A stretch of 64,000 nucleotides of DNA from Bursaphelenchus xylophilus (GCA_904066235.2 CAJFCV020000002.1:11284001-11348000); one strand, 5' to 3'; counted from the stretch's first letter, positions 32,951-44,831 are shown. Notes: a model not told the origin generated them from the letters alone. Numbers and translations: made by a program.

Positions 32951-34024
32951 AACCCGCGTCCAACGCCGGAAACTCGGTTACGGAGCACCCCAGTACTGCC
33001 CGTGTGTACTCGTCCAAGAGGCCGGAGTCGAGCTAGAAATCCCAATTGGGATTGGTGCTACCTTTAGGCTGTGCCTAAGCAGCATTATACAACTGGTATT
33101 TACGCACTGAAGCTATAGCACGAGGCCTTGGTCCGATGGCGGATTACGCATCGAAAACTTGGAGCAAAATGCGAAACATTAAAGAAAATAAACAGCTTCT
33201 TGGCCTGACGACGGCTGACAGTTCAGTGAACAGTCGCCGGGGATACTACGGATGTAGTGTGCCTATATCAACTTTTACGAAGTGGAACGAATTAAAATCT
33301 TTGTATTTTTTCTCAAAAATCATACTCAGACATTTTTGATTTACCTCCAAATGGTGTTTGCAACCAATTGCGACTACTATGGGCAGTCTACTAAGTTTTT
33401 TATGGATGAATCAGTAATTTTTCAGAACTTATTTATGGGTATTCTTTAATTGCCTTGTTTCAAAAAGGCATGATGAGTCTGCGGTTCAATTAACAATAGC
33501 TTTTACGATATTCGATGAATTTGACTAAAATTTGGCGATGTTGTTGCTCCTCTTTTACGATTTTACATGTATTTCCTTGAATCTTTTTTTTTACAAGCTC
33601 TGAGGCCTTCAGCCCTAGGCGGATTACGCAACTTGTACTTCGAGCACAATTCTAAACATTGAAGCAAATAAACGGCCTGACGACAGCTGACACTTCAAGT
33701 GAACAGTCGCCGGATCGATGACGGCCCACTCTTCCATAGCCACGTCCGTCTCGGCCGTCTTTCCTTTGCGGCACCGGGTCCGTTGTCGCTTTATACCCTT
33801 TTACGATATCCAGTGTAGTTGCGATGATCGAACAATGGAAGCCGCGCGAAAAGCACGTGGACACAACCGCTACGCTGTTATTACACAATCGAGGCCTTCC
33901 TGTTAATTACGATGAGTGAATTGTAGTATTATATTTTCGCATCCCCATAGGGTAAGAAGGCTCTTGGCGGCCTAAAATTTAAATTTTATTTGAAGTTACC
34001 AGCCTCAAGCTGGTTGTCTTCGAA

Positions 34025-34330
34025 TTAAAAATTAAAGCGAATGTAGTACTCGGTTTTTAAAATATTAAATCTACCTGGCGTAGAGGCTTGGACGCAGAAT
34101 GTCCTGATGGCTCGATCTTCGGTGGAAAGCTTCATCAGCTTTCCAAGGACGAGCCAGCCGTGTTGATTAAATCTCTCCGTAGGACTTGGCTGGAGGTTCA
34201 GAACTGTTGGGTCGTCCGAGACGCTCAAGAATCCAGTAAGTGTGCTTGTGTCTGGATTCTTTTGTAGAAAGAGCTGGCGCAGCCGGAGCGATGCCACCCT
34301 TGCCTTCCAGAAATAGTCGGGGTGGACAGA
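34025..34330 (-). pseudogene. Unrecognised coding-like exon
   Basis: Open frame with ASLRLRQLFLQKNPDTSTL, then FLSVSDDPTVLNLQPSPTER, then HGWLVLGKLMKLSTEDRAIR. The composition is protein-like. No ATG is evident at the start, which fits an internal exon. Not recognised. Confidence 0.35.
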
Positions 34331-34830
34331 CGATCTACAACTTTCATGAATATATCTGGTACAGTTTGATGTCTCACCATACCTCCACCAGCGATGACAC
34401 CAACGATCTTGTTCTCCTTGAACGGACTTTGATCACCGGCTGAGCCCCCAGTTCGTCGAAGGAGCTCCTCTGCTCCGACAATGTTTTTCTTTGGACTTGA
34501 TTGTCCCGACGCTTGAGTAGACCTATAAGAGCGAGGGAAATATGTGCGACATGTACTTGTTACGTGTGGACGTATGTACTAATTGCTATCTCGATTCCTT
34601 TTGTCAGTGATTTCACCATGGATCACCATACCTCAACCAGCGGATGACACCAGCGATCTTGTTCTTCACCAACACAAGCACACCGGCGATTTTGTTCTCC
34701 TTGAACGGACTTTGATCACTGGCTGAGCCCCCAGTTCGTCAAAGGAGCTCTTCTGCTCCGACAATGTTTTTCTTTGGACTTGATTGTCCCTACGATTAGT
34801 TTTGACTTGGTTGTCCAGACAATTAATACG
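34330..34830 (+). repeat. Direct duplication within repeat E
   Basis: 34375-34500 and 34620-34790 share CTCCTTGAACGGACTTTGAT, CTGAGCCCCCAGTTCGTC and GCTCCGACAATGTTTTTC. The second copy carries an extra CACCAACACAAGCACACC segment. Confidence 0.6.
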
Positions 34831-35059
34831 GCGAACTCGATGTTCCAAAATTTTTTTTTAATCCTCAAACTTGAGTTGACAAACCATATAAAAAATATCG
34901 CGGGATATAGATATATGATTTATAATTACATTGAAAATACAACAGGCCCTATAATTTCCCCATGAAAATTTTACCTATCAATTTTGACTCTGTAAGATGA
35001 TTTAAATGAAGAGAAAAATCAAGATGACCATCTGCCACTTTAAAATCAGCATTCATTCC

Positions 35060-35720
35060 AAAACATTTTTATCTTTACGTCTTTGTTGAAGCGACACTCC
35101 GCCGCGCTAAAAGTCGCCTTAACTTCGTTGACCTCCTCGGCAACTTGGCGATTTCGAATACGGCTTCTTCTTTTTTCTTTTCGGTTTATCAGCGCTTCTG
35201 GGGTGGCCTCAGAATCGATGGGCCTGAGAAACCTTGTTCAGCACTCACACCATGCTTTTGTCGCGCAATGACATTCGCTGATTTACGAACGTATCTAAAA
35301 AGGAGAATATTTCTAAGTGTGAAGGTGCACAGGCTTCTCATCGATATGCCCTTTGGTTACGTAAATTACTTCTCCTGATGTTACTGCAGCTTCGTTACGG
35401 GCATGTCGGATAGACAGCTCAGGGTGAACTAGGTTACTGTCCCCAGAGGCCTCCATAGCCACTTCGTGGGGCACCTCCGCATATATGATCGTATCAATCA
35501 TATATCATTTTTACCACATTGTGTCTATATCATCGTATATCCACTATGCAAATTATGTACTATGATCAACTGAACCCTCTTATTTTAAATTCTTACGGCA
35601 GCTGTCGTTGTATTACTTCAGTTCCATGCTTTCAGCACGGAGCAAGCAGATACATACTAGCAGGCCACTATTTCTCAAGGGCACTCAACAATGTTTACAT
35701 ATGTATTTGATTAGATATGG
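35060..35720 (+). repeat. Segmental duplication, unit 1
   Basis: Aligns with 37900-38400 over most of its length: GCGCAATGAC, TACGAACGT, GGTGAGGTAGG-type sequence, and TGATCGTATCAATCATATAT, then ATATCCACTATGCAAATTATG and TTCTTACGGC. Non-coding in both copies. Confidence 0.7.
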
Positions 35721-35999
35721 GGCATAGACACTAGAACAATATAATCTAACAAAGGTCTAACATATGTTTTATAAGCCAAAATCAGAGGTTGTCAGTCTGT
35801 GGTACGGAAGGATTTAAGGATTGTAAATAAACGTGCTTTGGCCAAGTTAACAATGTAGCGAATGTGGTGGTGGAAAGAAAGAATCATGACAAGAGGCTGA
35901 GCAAATTCGACGTTGTGCCGGGTCCTCTGATTACGACAAAAGTCACAAAGCGGACCTCAACCGTTCGCCAAAGCAAACCGCCGACTGGGAAAAATGAAC

Positions 36000-36898
36000 T
36001 TAGAGTTCATTTAAGTCCAGAAGTTGGGCCATCTCATAGGAGCCGGCGTTAATGTAAGGCCTGCAGCCGATGATATAAAGGCCGTCGCGGCCTCTTGTCA
36101 ATGCAACGGTCACACGCTGACCCAGCGTAGCGAATGATGGGCCCGCCTTTCCTGGCAGTTTCTTGATGGTGACGTAGACGGCGTAATCCGCCGCCTCTCG
36201 GACTGGAAGTTGATCCACCGTTCCACTGATGATTTTGGCACGATGGTACTTCTCCTGTAGTTCTCGAAGCAGCGGCTGCGTTTCTCTCAGTGCCGCCTGG
36301 TAAGGCATCAGCACCATCATTGATTTGTTGCTTCTTCTGAAGTTTTCCATCTCCATGAACATCAGCTCGGCCAACTCCACCGCCACCAATATTTGATTGG
36401 TGTTGCTCCACAATGTTCCGACATTCCTTTCGACTCCATTCACATGTAAGAAGCCGACTAGCGCGTAGGCGGACATATTCGGCAAGGCGGCGGCGAATGC
36501 AGGATCCTCGAGTCGGCCCAGCGGCCATTGGAGTTCATCAGCATAACACAGTGTGGAGATTAGACTGGCTAGTCTCGGCGCAAATCTGTAGGTGATCTTG
36601 AGGCAAATCTTCGTGATACTTTGATGAACGGGATTCAGAAGCGTCGACAACAGACTTCTTAAGCCATACTTTTCCAGGCACTGAATTGGTGCTGGAAGTG
36701 GGGTTGGCCGCTTCATCCAGAAGGTTGGCCGCTGCAACAAGAAATCAGTGTTTTTTTGGTAAAAATTGTTTTTGGAAATACTTCCAAACATTCTGAAGTG
36801 ACATTCACATTTGCCAAAGTTACATGCACATATTCGTCGCCATTTCCCAAAGTTACGGCAAAGTTTTTTGCGTAACAGAAATAACAGTCGCATAATGT
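36000..36898 (-). pseudogene. SF1 (UPF1-like) helicase relic, best-preserved copy D
   Basis: The frame from 36710 to 36000 covers the second half of an SF1 helicase: ICLKITYRFAPRLASLIS (motif IV region), WPLGRLEDPAF, FLHVNGVER, MVLMPYQAALRETQPLLREL, then motif V (GTVDQLPVREAADYAVYV) and motif VI (QRVTVALTRGRDGLYIIG), ending DLNEL. An acceptor TTTCTTGTTGCAG at 36738 begins this exon, whose first codons in another frame read NLLDEAANP (Walker B-like), so a frameshift lies near 36700. An upstream exon at about 36851-36898 ends in a C/GTAAC donor. Walker A is absent. Probably non-functional, though it could be one exon of a longer gene. Confidence 0.7.
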
Positions 36899-37169
36899 AG
36901 TTGCTGCGATAAGAAATAGTCTGTTTCAGCTTGATTAATATTTATAATAAACAAGACCGTTACACAGCACGGTCATTATTGCAAATCGTCGGAAAAATGA
37001 AAATGAACAAGGAGGCTCGGAGCATCGGGACGCTCTTTTGTGTGCATTGACCCGTCTGTGAAAGACCTCCCTGTATCCATCAGTGTAGGGGCAAGTTACT
37101 GAACGATTACGCCTCCTGCCCATGCATCCGGTGGAAGCGCGTCTACCGCGTTTTTACACTCAACAATTT

Positions 37170-37450
37170 CGAAGGAAAACTCACGTTGGCAATTACGGGA
37201 GATTGACTTCCTTGATGTTTGACTACGGTTATAAAGACAATGTTGAGTGAAATGTTATGGAAACATTATCGTATAACTTACGGCGAACCATCCCAGGCAT
37301 CGTCTTTTCTCTTGTAAGTGTAGTAGCTCCGGTAGGTTCATTGAAGAGAGACAGAGTAGGGACTGCTTCGTAAGTTGCAGGGTTTTTTTGCCGTATTATG
37401 GATCACATTTTGCGATATTTTTGTTGTGGAAGTAGCAGTGCGATAATGTC
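37170..37450 (+). repeat. Segmental duplication, unit 2a
   Basis: Near-identical to 39250-39530: GGCAATTACGGGAGATTGAC, TATAAAGACAATGTTGAGTG, GAAGAGAGACAGAGTAGGG and TATTATGGATCACATTTT. At the end this copy reads TTTTGCGATA where the other reads TTTTACGACA. Confidence 0.75.
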
Positions 37451-37899
37451 AGAACTTTCCTTTAAATTTAGGGACAAACCAAACGATTGAAAATTAGAAT
37501 ACGATACTTTACAATTACGATCCCTTTCTGCTCGTATTATTCTTGGAGTCATCTCATCTGGCCAAATTCGTCCACATCTAAGCGGTGGGAACTGCTCTGA
37601 TCACCTTTTTTGTTCCTTGGAATGTGTCGTCCGGTAGAGTATACTTTTTCACGAAGTCATCTCATCCAAGCTTTCATCAGCTTCAGTCACGGAGCATTTC
37701 GGATTTCCGAGGCTTCATTTTTACAATAATTCTGTCAAGTAGTATAGATAATCTTATGACATTACAATCATTAAGCCCACGTCTGAGCAGCATGTCATGC
37801 CACGAATTTGTTTTGGATCTTTTTTAATGGAATGATTGACGTGAATCGTCATTGTTTGGTGAAGTCTGACTTGCAACCCCGTCAAGTGTAGATAATCTT

Positions 37900-38400
37900 A
37901 TGACGCTCGAGTTCAGCCCTCACAACATGCTCTTGTCGCGCAATGACACTCGCTGATTTACGAACGTGTCTAAAAAAGAGAAAATTTCTATGTGTAAAGG
38001 TGAACAGGCTTCTCATCGACATGTCCTTTGGTTACGTACATTACCTCACCCGCGGTTACTGCAGCGTCGTTACAGGCATGTCGCGGAGACAGCTCAGGGT
38101 GAGGTAGGTTACTGTCAACAGCCCTCCATAGCCACTTCATGGGGCACCTCCGCATATATGATCGTATCAATCATATATCATTTTTACCACATTGTGTCTA
38201 TATCATCGTATATCCACTATGCAAATTATGTATTATAATCAACTGAAACCTCTTCTTTCAAATTCTTACGGCAACTGTCGTTGTATTACTTCAGTTCCAT
38301 GCTTTCAGAACGGAGCAAGCAGATACATACTAGCATGCTTCTATTTCTCAAGGGCACTCTACGATGTTTACATATTTAATTACATAGATATGGGGCACAG
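37900..38400 (+). repeat. Segmental duplication, unit 1 copy
   Basis: Second copy of 35060-35720, followed in both places by helicase fragments, though in different arrangement. The TTCTTACGGC site is kept. Confidence 0.7.
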
Positions 38401-38534
38401 AAATTAGAACAATAATCTCAAGGTCTAACATACGTTTTACAAGCCAAAATCAAAAGTTGCCAGTCTGTGGTACGGAAGGATTTAAGAATTGTAAATAGGC
38501 GTGCTTTGGCCAAGTTAACAATGTAGCAAAAAAT

Positions 38535-38860
38535 TGATTGGTGTTCCTCCACGATGTTCCGACTTTCCTTTCGACTCCATTCACATGTAAGAAGCCGACT
38601 GGCGCGTAGGCGGACATATCCGGCAAGGCGGCGGCGAATGCAGGATCCTCGAATCGGCCCAGCGGCCACTGGAGTTCATCAGCATATCACAGTGTGGAGA
38701 TTAGACTGGCCAGTCTCGGCGCAAATCTGTAGGTGACCTTGAGGCAAATCTTCGTGATACTTTGACGACCGTGATTCAGAAGCGTCGACAACAGACTTCT
38801 CAAGCCATACTTTTCCAAGCACTGAATTGGTGCTGGAAGTGGGCAATTCCATTGCATCAG
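38535..38860 (-). pseudogene. Helicase fragment, copy E
   Basis: Nucleotide and protein match to 36400-36710: WPLGRFEDPAFAAALPDMSA, GFLHVNGVERKVGT, and LASLISTLCYADELQ upstream. The motif V and VI part is missing because homology ends at about 38535. Confidence 0.65.
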
Positions 38861-38931
38861 ATCTCCAGCGTAAAAGAGCCAAGCTCTTTTACTTTCAGAG
38901 TACTCTTTCTCTGGGATTATCCTGATGAAAG

Positions 38932-39115
38932 AGGTGGCCGCCTGTATAGATGCCGGCGGTTTCCAGAAGTTTATGAAGCTGGGGGTTCTTGTGCCGTACG
39001 TAGGCGCGATTTACGAGGATGATGATCGCCCGTGCAAGCGTGAAGGCGACTGTAGTCCGTGGAGCAAAGGCGGCAAAGTCAAAAGACTGGCGGATTTGGT
39101 CACGTTACGAAATGT
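38932..39115 (-). pseudogene. Helicase motif VI fragment, degenerate, copy F
   Basis: One minus-strand frame reads RQSFDFAAFAPRTTVAFTLA, then IIILVNRAYV and QLHKLLETAGI. It aligns with GKSAASFATYGPRITVALTR and LARLLEAA of copy B. Motif VI is damaged: LTRARD has become FTLARA, losing the key arginine. Its upstream end meets a C/GTAAC donor-like site at 39110, the same type as at 36851. Confidence 0.5.
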
Positions 39116-39249
39116 CGCATAATGTAGTTGCTGCGACAAGAAATAGTCTGTTTCAGCTTGATTAATATTTATAATAAACAAGACCGTTACACAGCACGGT
39201 CATTATTGCAAATCATCAGAAAAATGAAAATGAACAAGGAGCCGTATAC

Positions 39250-39540
39250 CGCGATTTACACTCAACAATTGCGAAGAAAAACTCACGTTGGCAATTACGG
39301 GAGATTGACTTCCTTGATATTTGACTATGGTTATAAAGACAATGTTGAGTGAAATGTTATGGAAACATTATCATATGACTTACGGAAAAGCATCCTAAGC
39401 ATCCTCTGCGCTTTTGTAAGTGTCGTAGCTCCGGTAGATTGCATTGAAGAGAGACAGAGTAGGGACTGCTTCGTAAGTTGCCGGGTTTTTTCGCCGTATT
39501 ATGGATCACATTTTACGACATATTGTTTTTGACGTGGATC
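39250..39540 (+). repeat. Segmental duplication, unit 2b
   Basis: Copy of 37170-37450. It lacks the ~60 bases with CGGAGCATCGGGACGC that precede the other copy. Confidence 0.7.
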
Positions 39541-39549
39541 GTCCTTGTT

Positions 39550-39960
39550 TGGTGAAGTCTGACTTTCTTTCGTGTTGAGTGTAGTTAATCTTATGACGCT
39601 CGAGATCAGCCTTCAACTGCTGGACATCTTCAGCATGGCCATACATGGGAGTCAGGCGTAAAATCGGGGGTCCCGGCCAAACTCTTGAGCCATTCTTCCT
39701 TGTACTTAACCAAGAAGGCATCCAAAGCGACAAAAGCCTTTGGAGTCCGGATACTTACGCCATAGTTCCTAAAAGAGGCTTCTCCTTCCAGATCTACAAG
39801 TAAATAGTTGCACCGCAATCCAAGTTACGCTTGCAAATTTCCGTTGATTACGTCAGCTTTGTACCCATAGTATTGGTTGTCTTCCACATCAATTACGCTT
39901 GCTTCCAAACCTTCATATTCAAGGGAAAGACCTGGAATTGATTTCACATCTCCCCATCTG
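39550..39960 (-). pseudogene. Unrecognised coding relic with coiled-coil part
   Basis: Reading from 39960: RWGDVKSIPGLSLEYEGLEA and VIDVEDNQYYGYKADVING, then a frame change, then CNYLLVDLEGEASFRNYG, FVALDAFLVKYKEEWLKSLA, another frame change, and DVQQLKADLERHKINY. CGTAA occurs three times in the first part as an in-frame C-GTA-A, showing the motif inside apparent coding sequence. Family not recognised. Confidence 0.4.
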
Positions 39961-40429
39961 AACTGACAAACACAGGCTATGGTAAAAAAAGAAAATTAAT
40001 TGACAGCGGTTTACGCAGTGACCTGAATGACTTCTGGCGTTCTACGAACGGAAATACTTGATGTCTTGTTATGATCTTCCACTGTATCTTGAAGAAAATA
40101 TTTTTGCTTCAGCCAGAGAGGATAGCAGATTTTCGACTCTCCATTTTACGTTTTTTTGTTACCGATTTACAGCATGTAGCTTTATTGTAGGAATATAAAA
40201 AGGTTCTCCCGAAAGCTAGTCAAAAACAAAAAATGAACAATCTTATTATAACGTATTTTGGGGGGCGGGGCATGATCGGCGAAAGCGCCTCTATTCGAGT
40301 GCGGCGAAGACATTTTTGATTTTTTTTGTCTTCCATCGGCAATGTATTCGTAGTCGAGCACTTCGATTTCTCTCTCCAGTGTGGACAAGAAAATGATTAT
40401 TACTTGTTTATTTATACCACATAGCATAA

Positions 40430-40960
40430 TACAAACTGTGTAGAAAAAATACGATTGAAAATTGGTTATAAATATGGCCACCACAGAGGTGAGATTCCTA
40501 CATGTTACGCGGTCTGAACCCGCGAAGTCGAAAGACCTCTTTACAGTAATTCTAGTGAAAAAGATTATCCTTACAATATCAATTTCCGATCACTTTGACC
40601 ATCAGATCAATCGATCGTTACGCTTTTTCTTTGACTTAATAGAAAAGACAAATAGTCGTTTTCTTTACGATGTATGTCAGCTTTTTTCTGAAACCACCAT
40701 ATTTTACAGATCTGCTCTTGGTAGTGTCTGTCTTCTGGATTATATTTTACAATATTTGATCTTGCGTGCATGTAGCGGTGATGTTAAGGCCGTTTTTAGG
40801 TCTACATATACTATATGCACATATAAGGTTAGGTGTTTCAAAACAGTTTAATTTTATCCTTGCAACAATAATTTCCGTCTGCCCTGACCATCAGGCTCAT
40901 CGATCGTTACGTTTTTTCTTCTTTGGGTTAATAAACCAGGGTAGATAGTCTTCTAAAGAT
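40430..40960 (+). repeat. Local direct repeat
   Basis: GACCATCAG.TCAATCGATCGTTACG at 40597-40622 recurs at 40884-40909, followed in both by a T-rich stretch and AGATAGTC-type sequence. The central part (CTTCTGGATTATATTTTAC) matches 31870 and 32045. Confidence 0.5.
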
Positions 40961-41045
40961 ACCATACTCGTTAACATTGGCTTATGTCTATCTGAGTTGA
41001 GTTGGACGCCAACTCCCCCTCCCAGGCCGCCAGAAGCCTTAGGAG

Positions 41046-41576
41046 GTGAAGAGGGCCCTTTTTCAATTCCTGTGTCATTTAGACTTACAGTCTACGCTTG
41101 ATTCCGTCCTTTCTCGGAGGACGGCCCCGGTATTCTCGGTGGCTGATCGGGTGACGGGCCTTCGTGGTACGGCTTCCCTTGTCACCACGTTGACCAGTAG
41201 TGCTCTGCTAAAATCATCAATCCCCTCATAACTCAATCCTTTAACGCCCTTAGGCTTCAACTTACCCCTAAACTCACCAAACTCCGCATAACGCTCTCCT
41301 TCTTCTGAATGTCTGATCTCTCCTTGGCTCTCTGAACTTTCATCCTCATTGTCGATTTCGATGTTGAACTCCTCCAAATACTTCTCCAACTTCGAATGGC
41401 GCGATAAGAAGAAAGCTTTGGGAAAATCTCTGCGTTCTTTGAACGCTACCATAATCTGTCCCTTTACTGTTGACACCATTCGGGAAATTTACGTCATAGC
41501 AGATTATAGGTTCATTGACGGTTAAATTATTACCTGTAGATGAACTGTCAGTTAAGAATGACTTGTTTACCACCAA
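41046..41576 (-). pseudogene. Unrecognised acidic coding relic
   Basis: Two overlapping frames: SFLTDSSSTGNNLTVNEPII, then VAFKERRDFPKAFFLSRHSK, EYLEEF-type sequence, an acidic stretch DNEDESSESQGE, and REAVPRRPVTRSATE. The composition is convincing and the ending resembles the linker parts of retroelement polyproteins, but no catalytic motif is visible. Confidence 0.35.
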
Positions 41577-41714
41577 AAATTTTCACACACAATCTACTGT
41601 TACATTTTTTTTATAAAGGAATTATTATAATAATATCCTTATTGGTAGGGATGTGACTGAAAAAATGTTGGACACTGCAACAAGCAGTATTTCAATGTAA
41701 TTTTTTTGTCTTTT

Positions 41715-42140
41715 GTTTCAAGCTTGCACGTTCTTTGTTTCTAGTTTGGGTGGCATTGCAGCTCCCGAAGACGCTATCCCTCAGAGTTACGAATATTTAA
41801 ATTTCATCATCAATTAAATTACGATGAGGAGTGACGGTTCCAACTTTTCCGGGGTTTTCTGTTTTTTAGATACAGTAACCTTGAAGGTGAAATTAGTAAG
41901 AAATTGTACTAGAATAACGTTCCGTATGAGAGTCATCAAGCTTACACGATATTTGTTTCTGGCTTAGGTGGCGTTGCAGCTGGAACAACATCTCTCAAAA
42001 TTACGAAGAGGTTTGACACTGTGCCATTTTTACGGAGAATAGTGTGCTACCGGTTCGTATGTCAAACTTTTCCGAGTTGTTATTTGGTTTTTATACAGTA
42101 ACCACGAAGGTGAAATTGACAAGAAATTGTAGAGCAACGT
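41715..42140 (+). repeat. Tandem direct repeat, about 225-base period
   Basis: Two copies share TTTGTTTCT, GGTGGC.TTGCAGCT, ATACAGTAACC..GAAGGTGA, and AACGTTCCGT.TGAGA. Between these anchors the sequence is poorly alignable, yet both copies carry two TTACG sites at corresponding places (41788 and 41818; 42001 and 42027). Confidence 0.65.
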
Positions 42141-42159
42141 TCCGTTTGAGAATTAACAA

Positions 42160-42380
42160 TGCTTTGTCGTAAGAAAAGAACAATTCAAATCGACAATGGC
42201 TTCAAATAAACCAATGATTTGCCCATAATATTGCTTGAGGGTCATTTTTACGTTTGTCCAGTGAAAAAAGCATTGTTATGTCACGACTTTTTTTTATACC
42301 CATGTACATGATTTAGCCCCTGATTTGTTTGATAATAGTTGTTGTTATTACGTCAGCTTTGTCAATGATATTGTAAACAC
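42160..42380 (+). repeat. Dispersed module G, copy 1
   Basis: Shares CGACAATGGCTTCAAA, ATTTTTACG, TTATGTCA.GACTTTC, GCCCTGATTTGTT.GATA and TATTACG..TGCC..GTCAATGATATT-type anchors with 45150-45370. A shorter third copy is at 46350-46430. Both TTACG sites are kept in the two long copies. Confidence 0.6.
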
Positions 42381-43019
42381 AAGTCTGAATACAAATTGGA
42401 TCAGGCCACTATTTCTTGGTCGATCAGGTTTGCAATAATGGCCGGTCCGTTTCTATCTCCAAGTGGTAGATCACTTACGCTTCTGCTCCCGCGCCCCGGT
42501 ATCTAAAACACATTCATTCCCTTGAGTGGCCTGGTCCAGCACGGACAAAAAGATTGCAATCAGCGGCAAAAAGGCGTCATAATGAGGAAATCGGGGCAGA
42601 GGACTTCTGAAAAAATAGAAAAAGTACACCTCCATGTTTAGAAACTACCGAGAAAACGTTGCCAAAAACTACATATTATATTACGGATCTTTGATCAGCC
42701 TTTTTCGCTTTAGATTTACAAATCGCAAGAAAAGGCACCAACAAGAGCCTATCTCTTTTACTGAAGTGCTGAAGAAAAAGGAAGCAACTCTGAAAGCAAA
42801 TCTAAGCCTCGACAGTTGGAGGAGCATTTCAGATTTTTGAGGCTCCATTTTACGACTTTTTCACGAAAACTTGGTACAGCCTGCACACCGCTCTGACTAG
42901 CACTCAACAGATACATTCATTTTACGAGCCTTACTGGAAGTTCTTCATAGCATGATCAGTCAGCCCGGCTCTCAGACGGCACGGTTGGCTTCCAATGTGG
43001 CCATATCGTACCTCAGGAT

Positions 43020-43235
43020 GCAGTAAAGAGCTCGGCTCTTTTTGTTTTTATCTGCCTTTCGGATTATTTGGTGATTGCAAAATCCGAAGAGAACGGGGCC
43101 GATCAGAGATCCCAAGTCCCGCGGGCCGCTTTTTTACGCAAATGAGGCCGATTCATAATGTCGAAAGAGTTATGAAACCAAAAGAGCCAATCAACCGCCA
43201 GCGGCAGGAGTATGAAAGGGGTTCTTTTTTAGGCT
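43020..43235 (+). repeat. Dispersed module H with hairpin, copy 1
   Basis: Starts with an AAAGAGCTCGGCTCTTT hairpin, then GGTGATTGCAAAATCC, GGGCCGATCAGAGATCC, GCAAATGAGGCCG.TTCATAATG and CAGGAGTAT.AAAGGGGTTC, all repeated at 59370-59560. Confidence 0.65.
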
Positions 43236-43512
43236 TGGCCGGCGTAAGAGGGCATTCAACTAAATTGTCGACAGCTACCCCCGGTCCGCCAGGAATCCCG
43301 GGAGCGGATGGCGCAATGTCTGAGGACGCGTTGGGGTTCCTTTTTCTGCCAGGACCGGCCTGGTCCGTCAGCCCGGCCGCGAGTTGGCCCGGCTGGACTC
43401 CCAGCTCGCCATATCTCACTTCTGGCTGCGAAAGCCTAAATATGACAGGTCGCGACTCACTAACTAGACAGCGGGCAACTCGGTCCGTGGACCCAACAAC
43501 CTTCTCTCCCAT
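43153..43512 (-). pseudogene. Unrecognised ORF containing an EVRYG-LTDQ segment
   Basis: A 119-codon frame with LSQPEVRYGELGVQPGQLAA and GLTDQAGPGRKR. The same segment is encoded on the minus strand at 42965-43015 (EVRYGHIGSQPC..LTD), 44860-44935 (EVRYGHIGGQPCHLIAALTD) and 47480-47540 (EVR..PRRCQLAGLTDQ). Conservation at protein level across four diverged copies suggests a real exon of an unknown gene. The longer + strand frame over the same bases is less likely. Confidence 0.45.
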
Positions 43513-44019
43513 GTTCCCCTCCCCAAAACCCCAAATAACGCTGGCCTTCTGGTCCGTAGACCTTACAGTATCACCCGTCGGGGTCGATTCTGTGGGAAAA
43601 GACAGCGCGTACTTTGTTCAGGCGCGTACCGTAAGGGTCCCCCGGCCGATCTTCTGATCCGACTCCTGCGCGCCTTCTTACTTTCAGAAGTAGGTTTTTT
43701 AGGGGCGTAGAGCGGTTTTGTAGGTATGGCCGGCGCAAGAATGCGAGGGCGTTTAGAATCTCGGTGATCGACCTCCAATTCTTGTCCCTCACAGTGGTTC
43801 ATGCTGGACAAGGCCACTAATGAAGTAAAGTGATCGATCCTTTATTCAAGAAGTCGGGGATTTATATGGTAAGATTGGCCGAGGGTTGTCTTTGGCCTGG
43901 AGGGGTTTTTCTTCGGCCTGGCGGGGGGTTTTCCTTGGCCAAGTGGGGTTTGTCCTTGACAGATCGCGAAGCCCTCGGTTGATTGTTCCTTGGTTCCGTT
44001 TCGATTCCATTTCGAAAGG

Positions 44020-44220
44020 ACAGATGGACACGGGGTGCTCAGAATTCAATTGAAGAACCGCTCCGGGATCGTGAGATCTGGGGTTATTTACTTTTATTGT
44101 TGTATTTATATCGAGATTGTACAATTGTGGCGCGATAAGCCTTGATACTTGGTGACTTGGGAATTTATTCACTAATAGTAAGTTAACTTATAAGTTGTCT
44201 AGTTAATCCTGAACACTGTA
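44020..44220. repeat. Dispersed repeat I, copy 1
   Basis: GGACACGGGGTGCTCAGAAT, TCCGGGATCGTGAGATCT, ATATCGAGATTGTACAATTG, GGCGCGATAAG and AACTTATAAGTTGTCTAG recur at 44545-44720 and 59560-59790. Possibly remnants of an LTR, but paired LTRs in correct spacing with coding sequence are not seen. Confidence 0.6.
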
Positions 44221-44544
44221 GGGTTATACAGGCTCAATTTCGCATCGTGAAGGCCAGGACGCAGTTGCGGGAATGCTGTCGCCGGATGCAGCACCAGGCC
44301 GTGGTATAATAAAGAGGGCGCCATGTAATACGTTAGGTGATATCCGTTTTGAAGTCGGAGGTGTGAACATAGACTTAGTTCCTTCAGTTCTCCTGGCGAA
44401 ATTTCCGACTGCTCCGAGGAAAAGAACATTACGGTGGTAGCTCTATATCGCTTAGAAATAGTTGTACTGTGAACTTCAGCACGCCGATTGCGCTTGAACA
44501 TTTTATGTGGAATATGAATTTCCTTTATTTTTATCGTCCAATGT

Positions 44545-44720
44545 AATAGATTTATATCGAGATTGTACAATTGTGGCGCGATAAGCGTTGATACTTAGTG
44601 ATTTGGGCATTCATTCACTAATAGTAAGCTAACTTATAAGTTGTCTAGTTAATCCTGAACCTTTACTAAGGTTCAAGAGCCACCTTGAATAGCTGAGTTG
44701 AGACAAACTTAGCCTAACTA
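44545..44720. repeat. Dispersed repeat I, copy 2
   Basis: Same module beginning at TATATCGAGATTGTAC and extending further right, through CTTTACTAAGGTTCAAG and AGCTGAGTTGAGACAAACTT, an extension also present in copy 3. Confidence 0.6.
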
Positions 44721-44831
44721 AAAGTTATAGGCAGAAAGTTTTACTCGTTTTACGACTTTATCGCGAAAAGTTGGTAGAGCCCTGCACACCGCTCTGACTA
44801 GCACTCAACGGGTAAATTCATTTTACGAAAT

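Larger units (their letters stand above)
30661..33960 (+). other. Tract with densest strand-biased TTACG
   Basis: By hand count TTACG occurs about 32 times on the + strand in 3.3 kb and its complement only about twice (31527 and 32755). Spacing is irregular (8 to about 380 bases). The tract has no long gene. It holds fragments of several dispersed modules: repeat E at 32085-32480, 33170-33250 and 33640-33800, and a module at 31830-31930 that recurs at 40720-40800. Confidence 0.55.

Noticed and set aside
30661..33960. Regular spacing of TTACG as a phased array
   Set aside because: Intervals range from 8 to about 380 bases without a clear period.
42995..43657. 220-codon + strand ORF
   Set aside because: Its start lies in module H, a dispersed non-coding repeat, and the minus strand carries the protein-level conserved EVRYG segment. 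Preferred the minus-strand reading.
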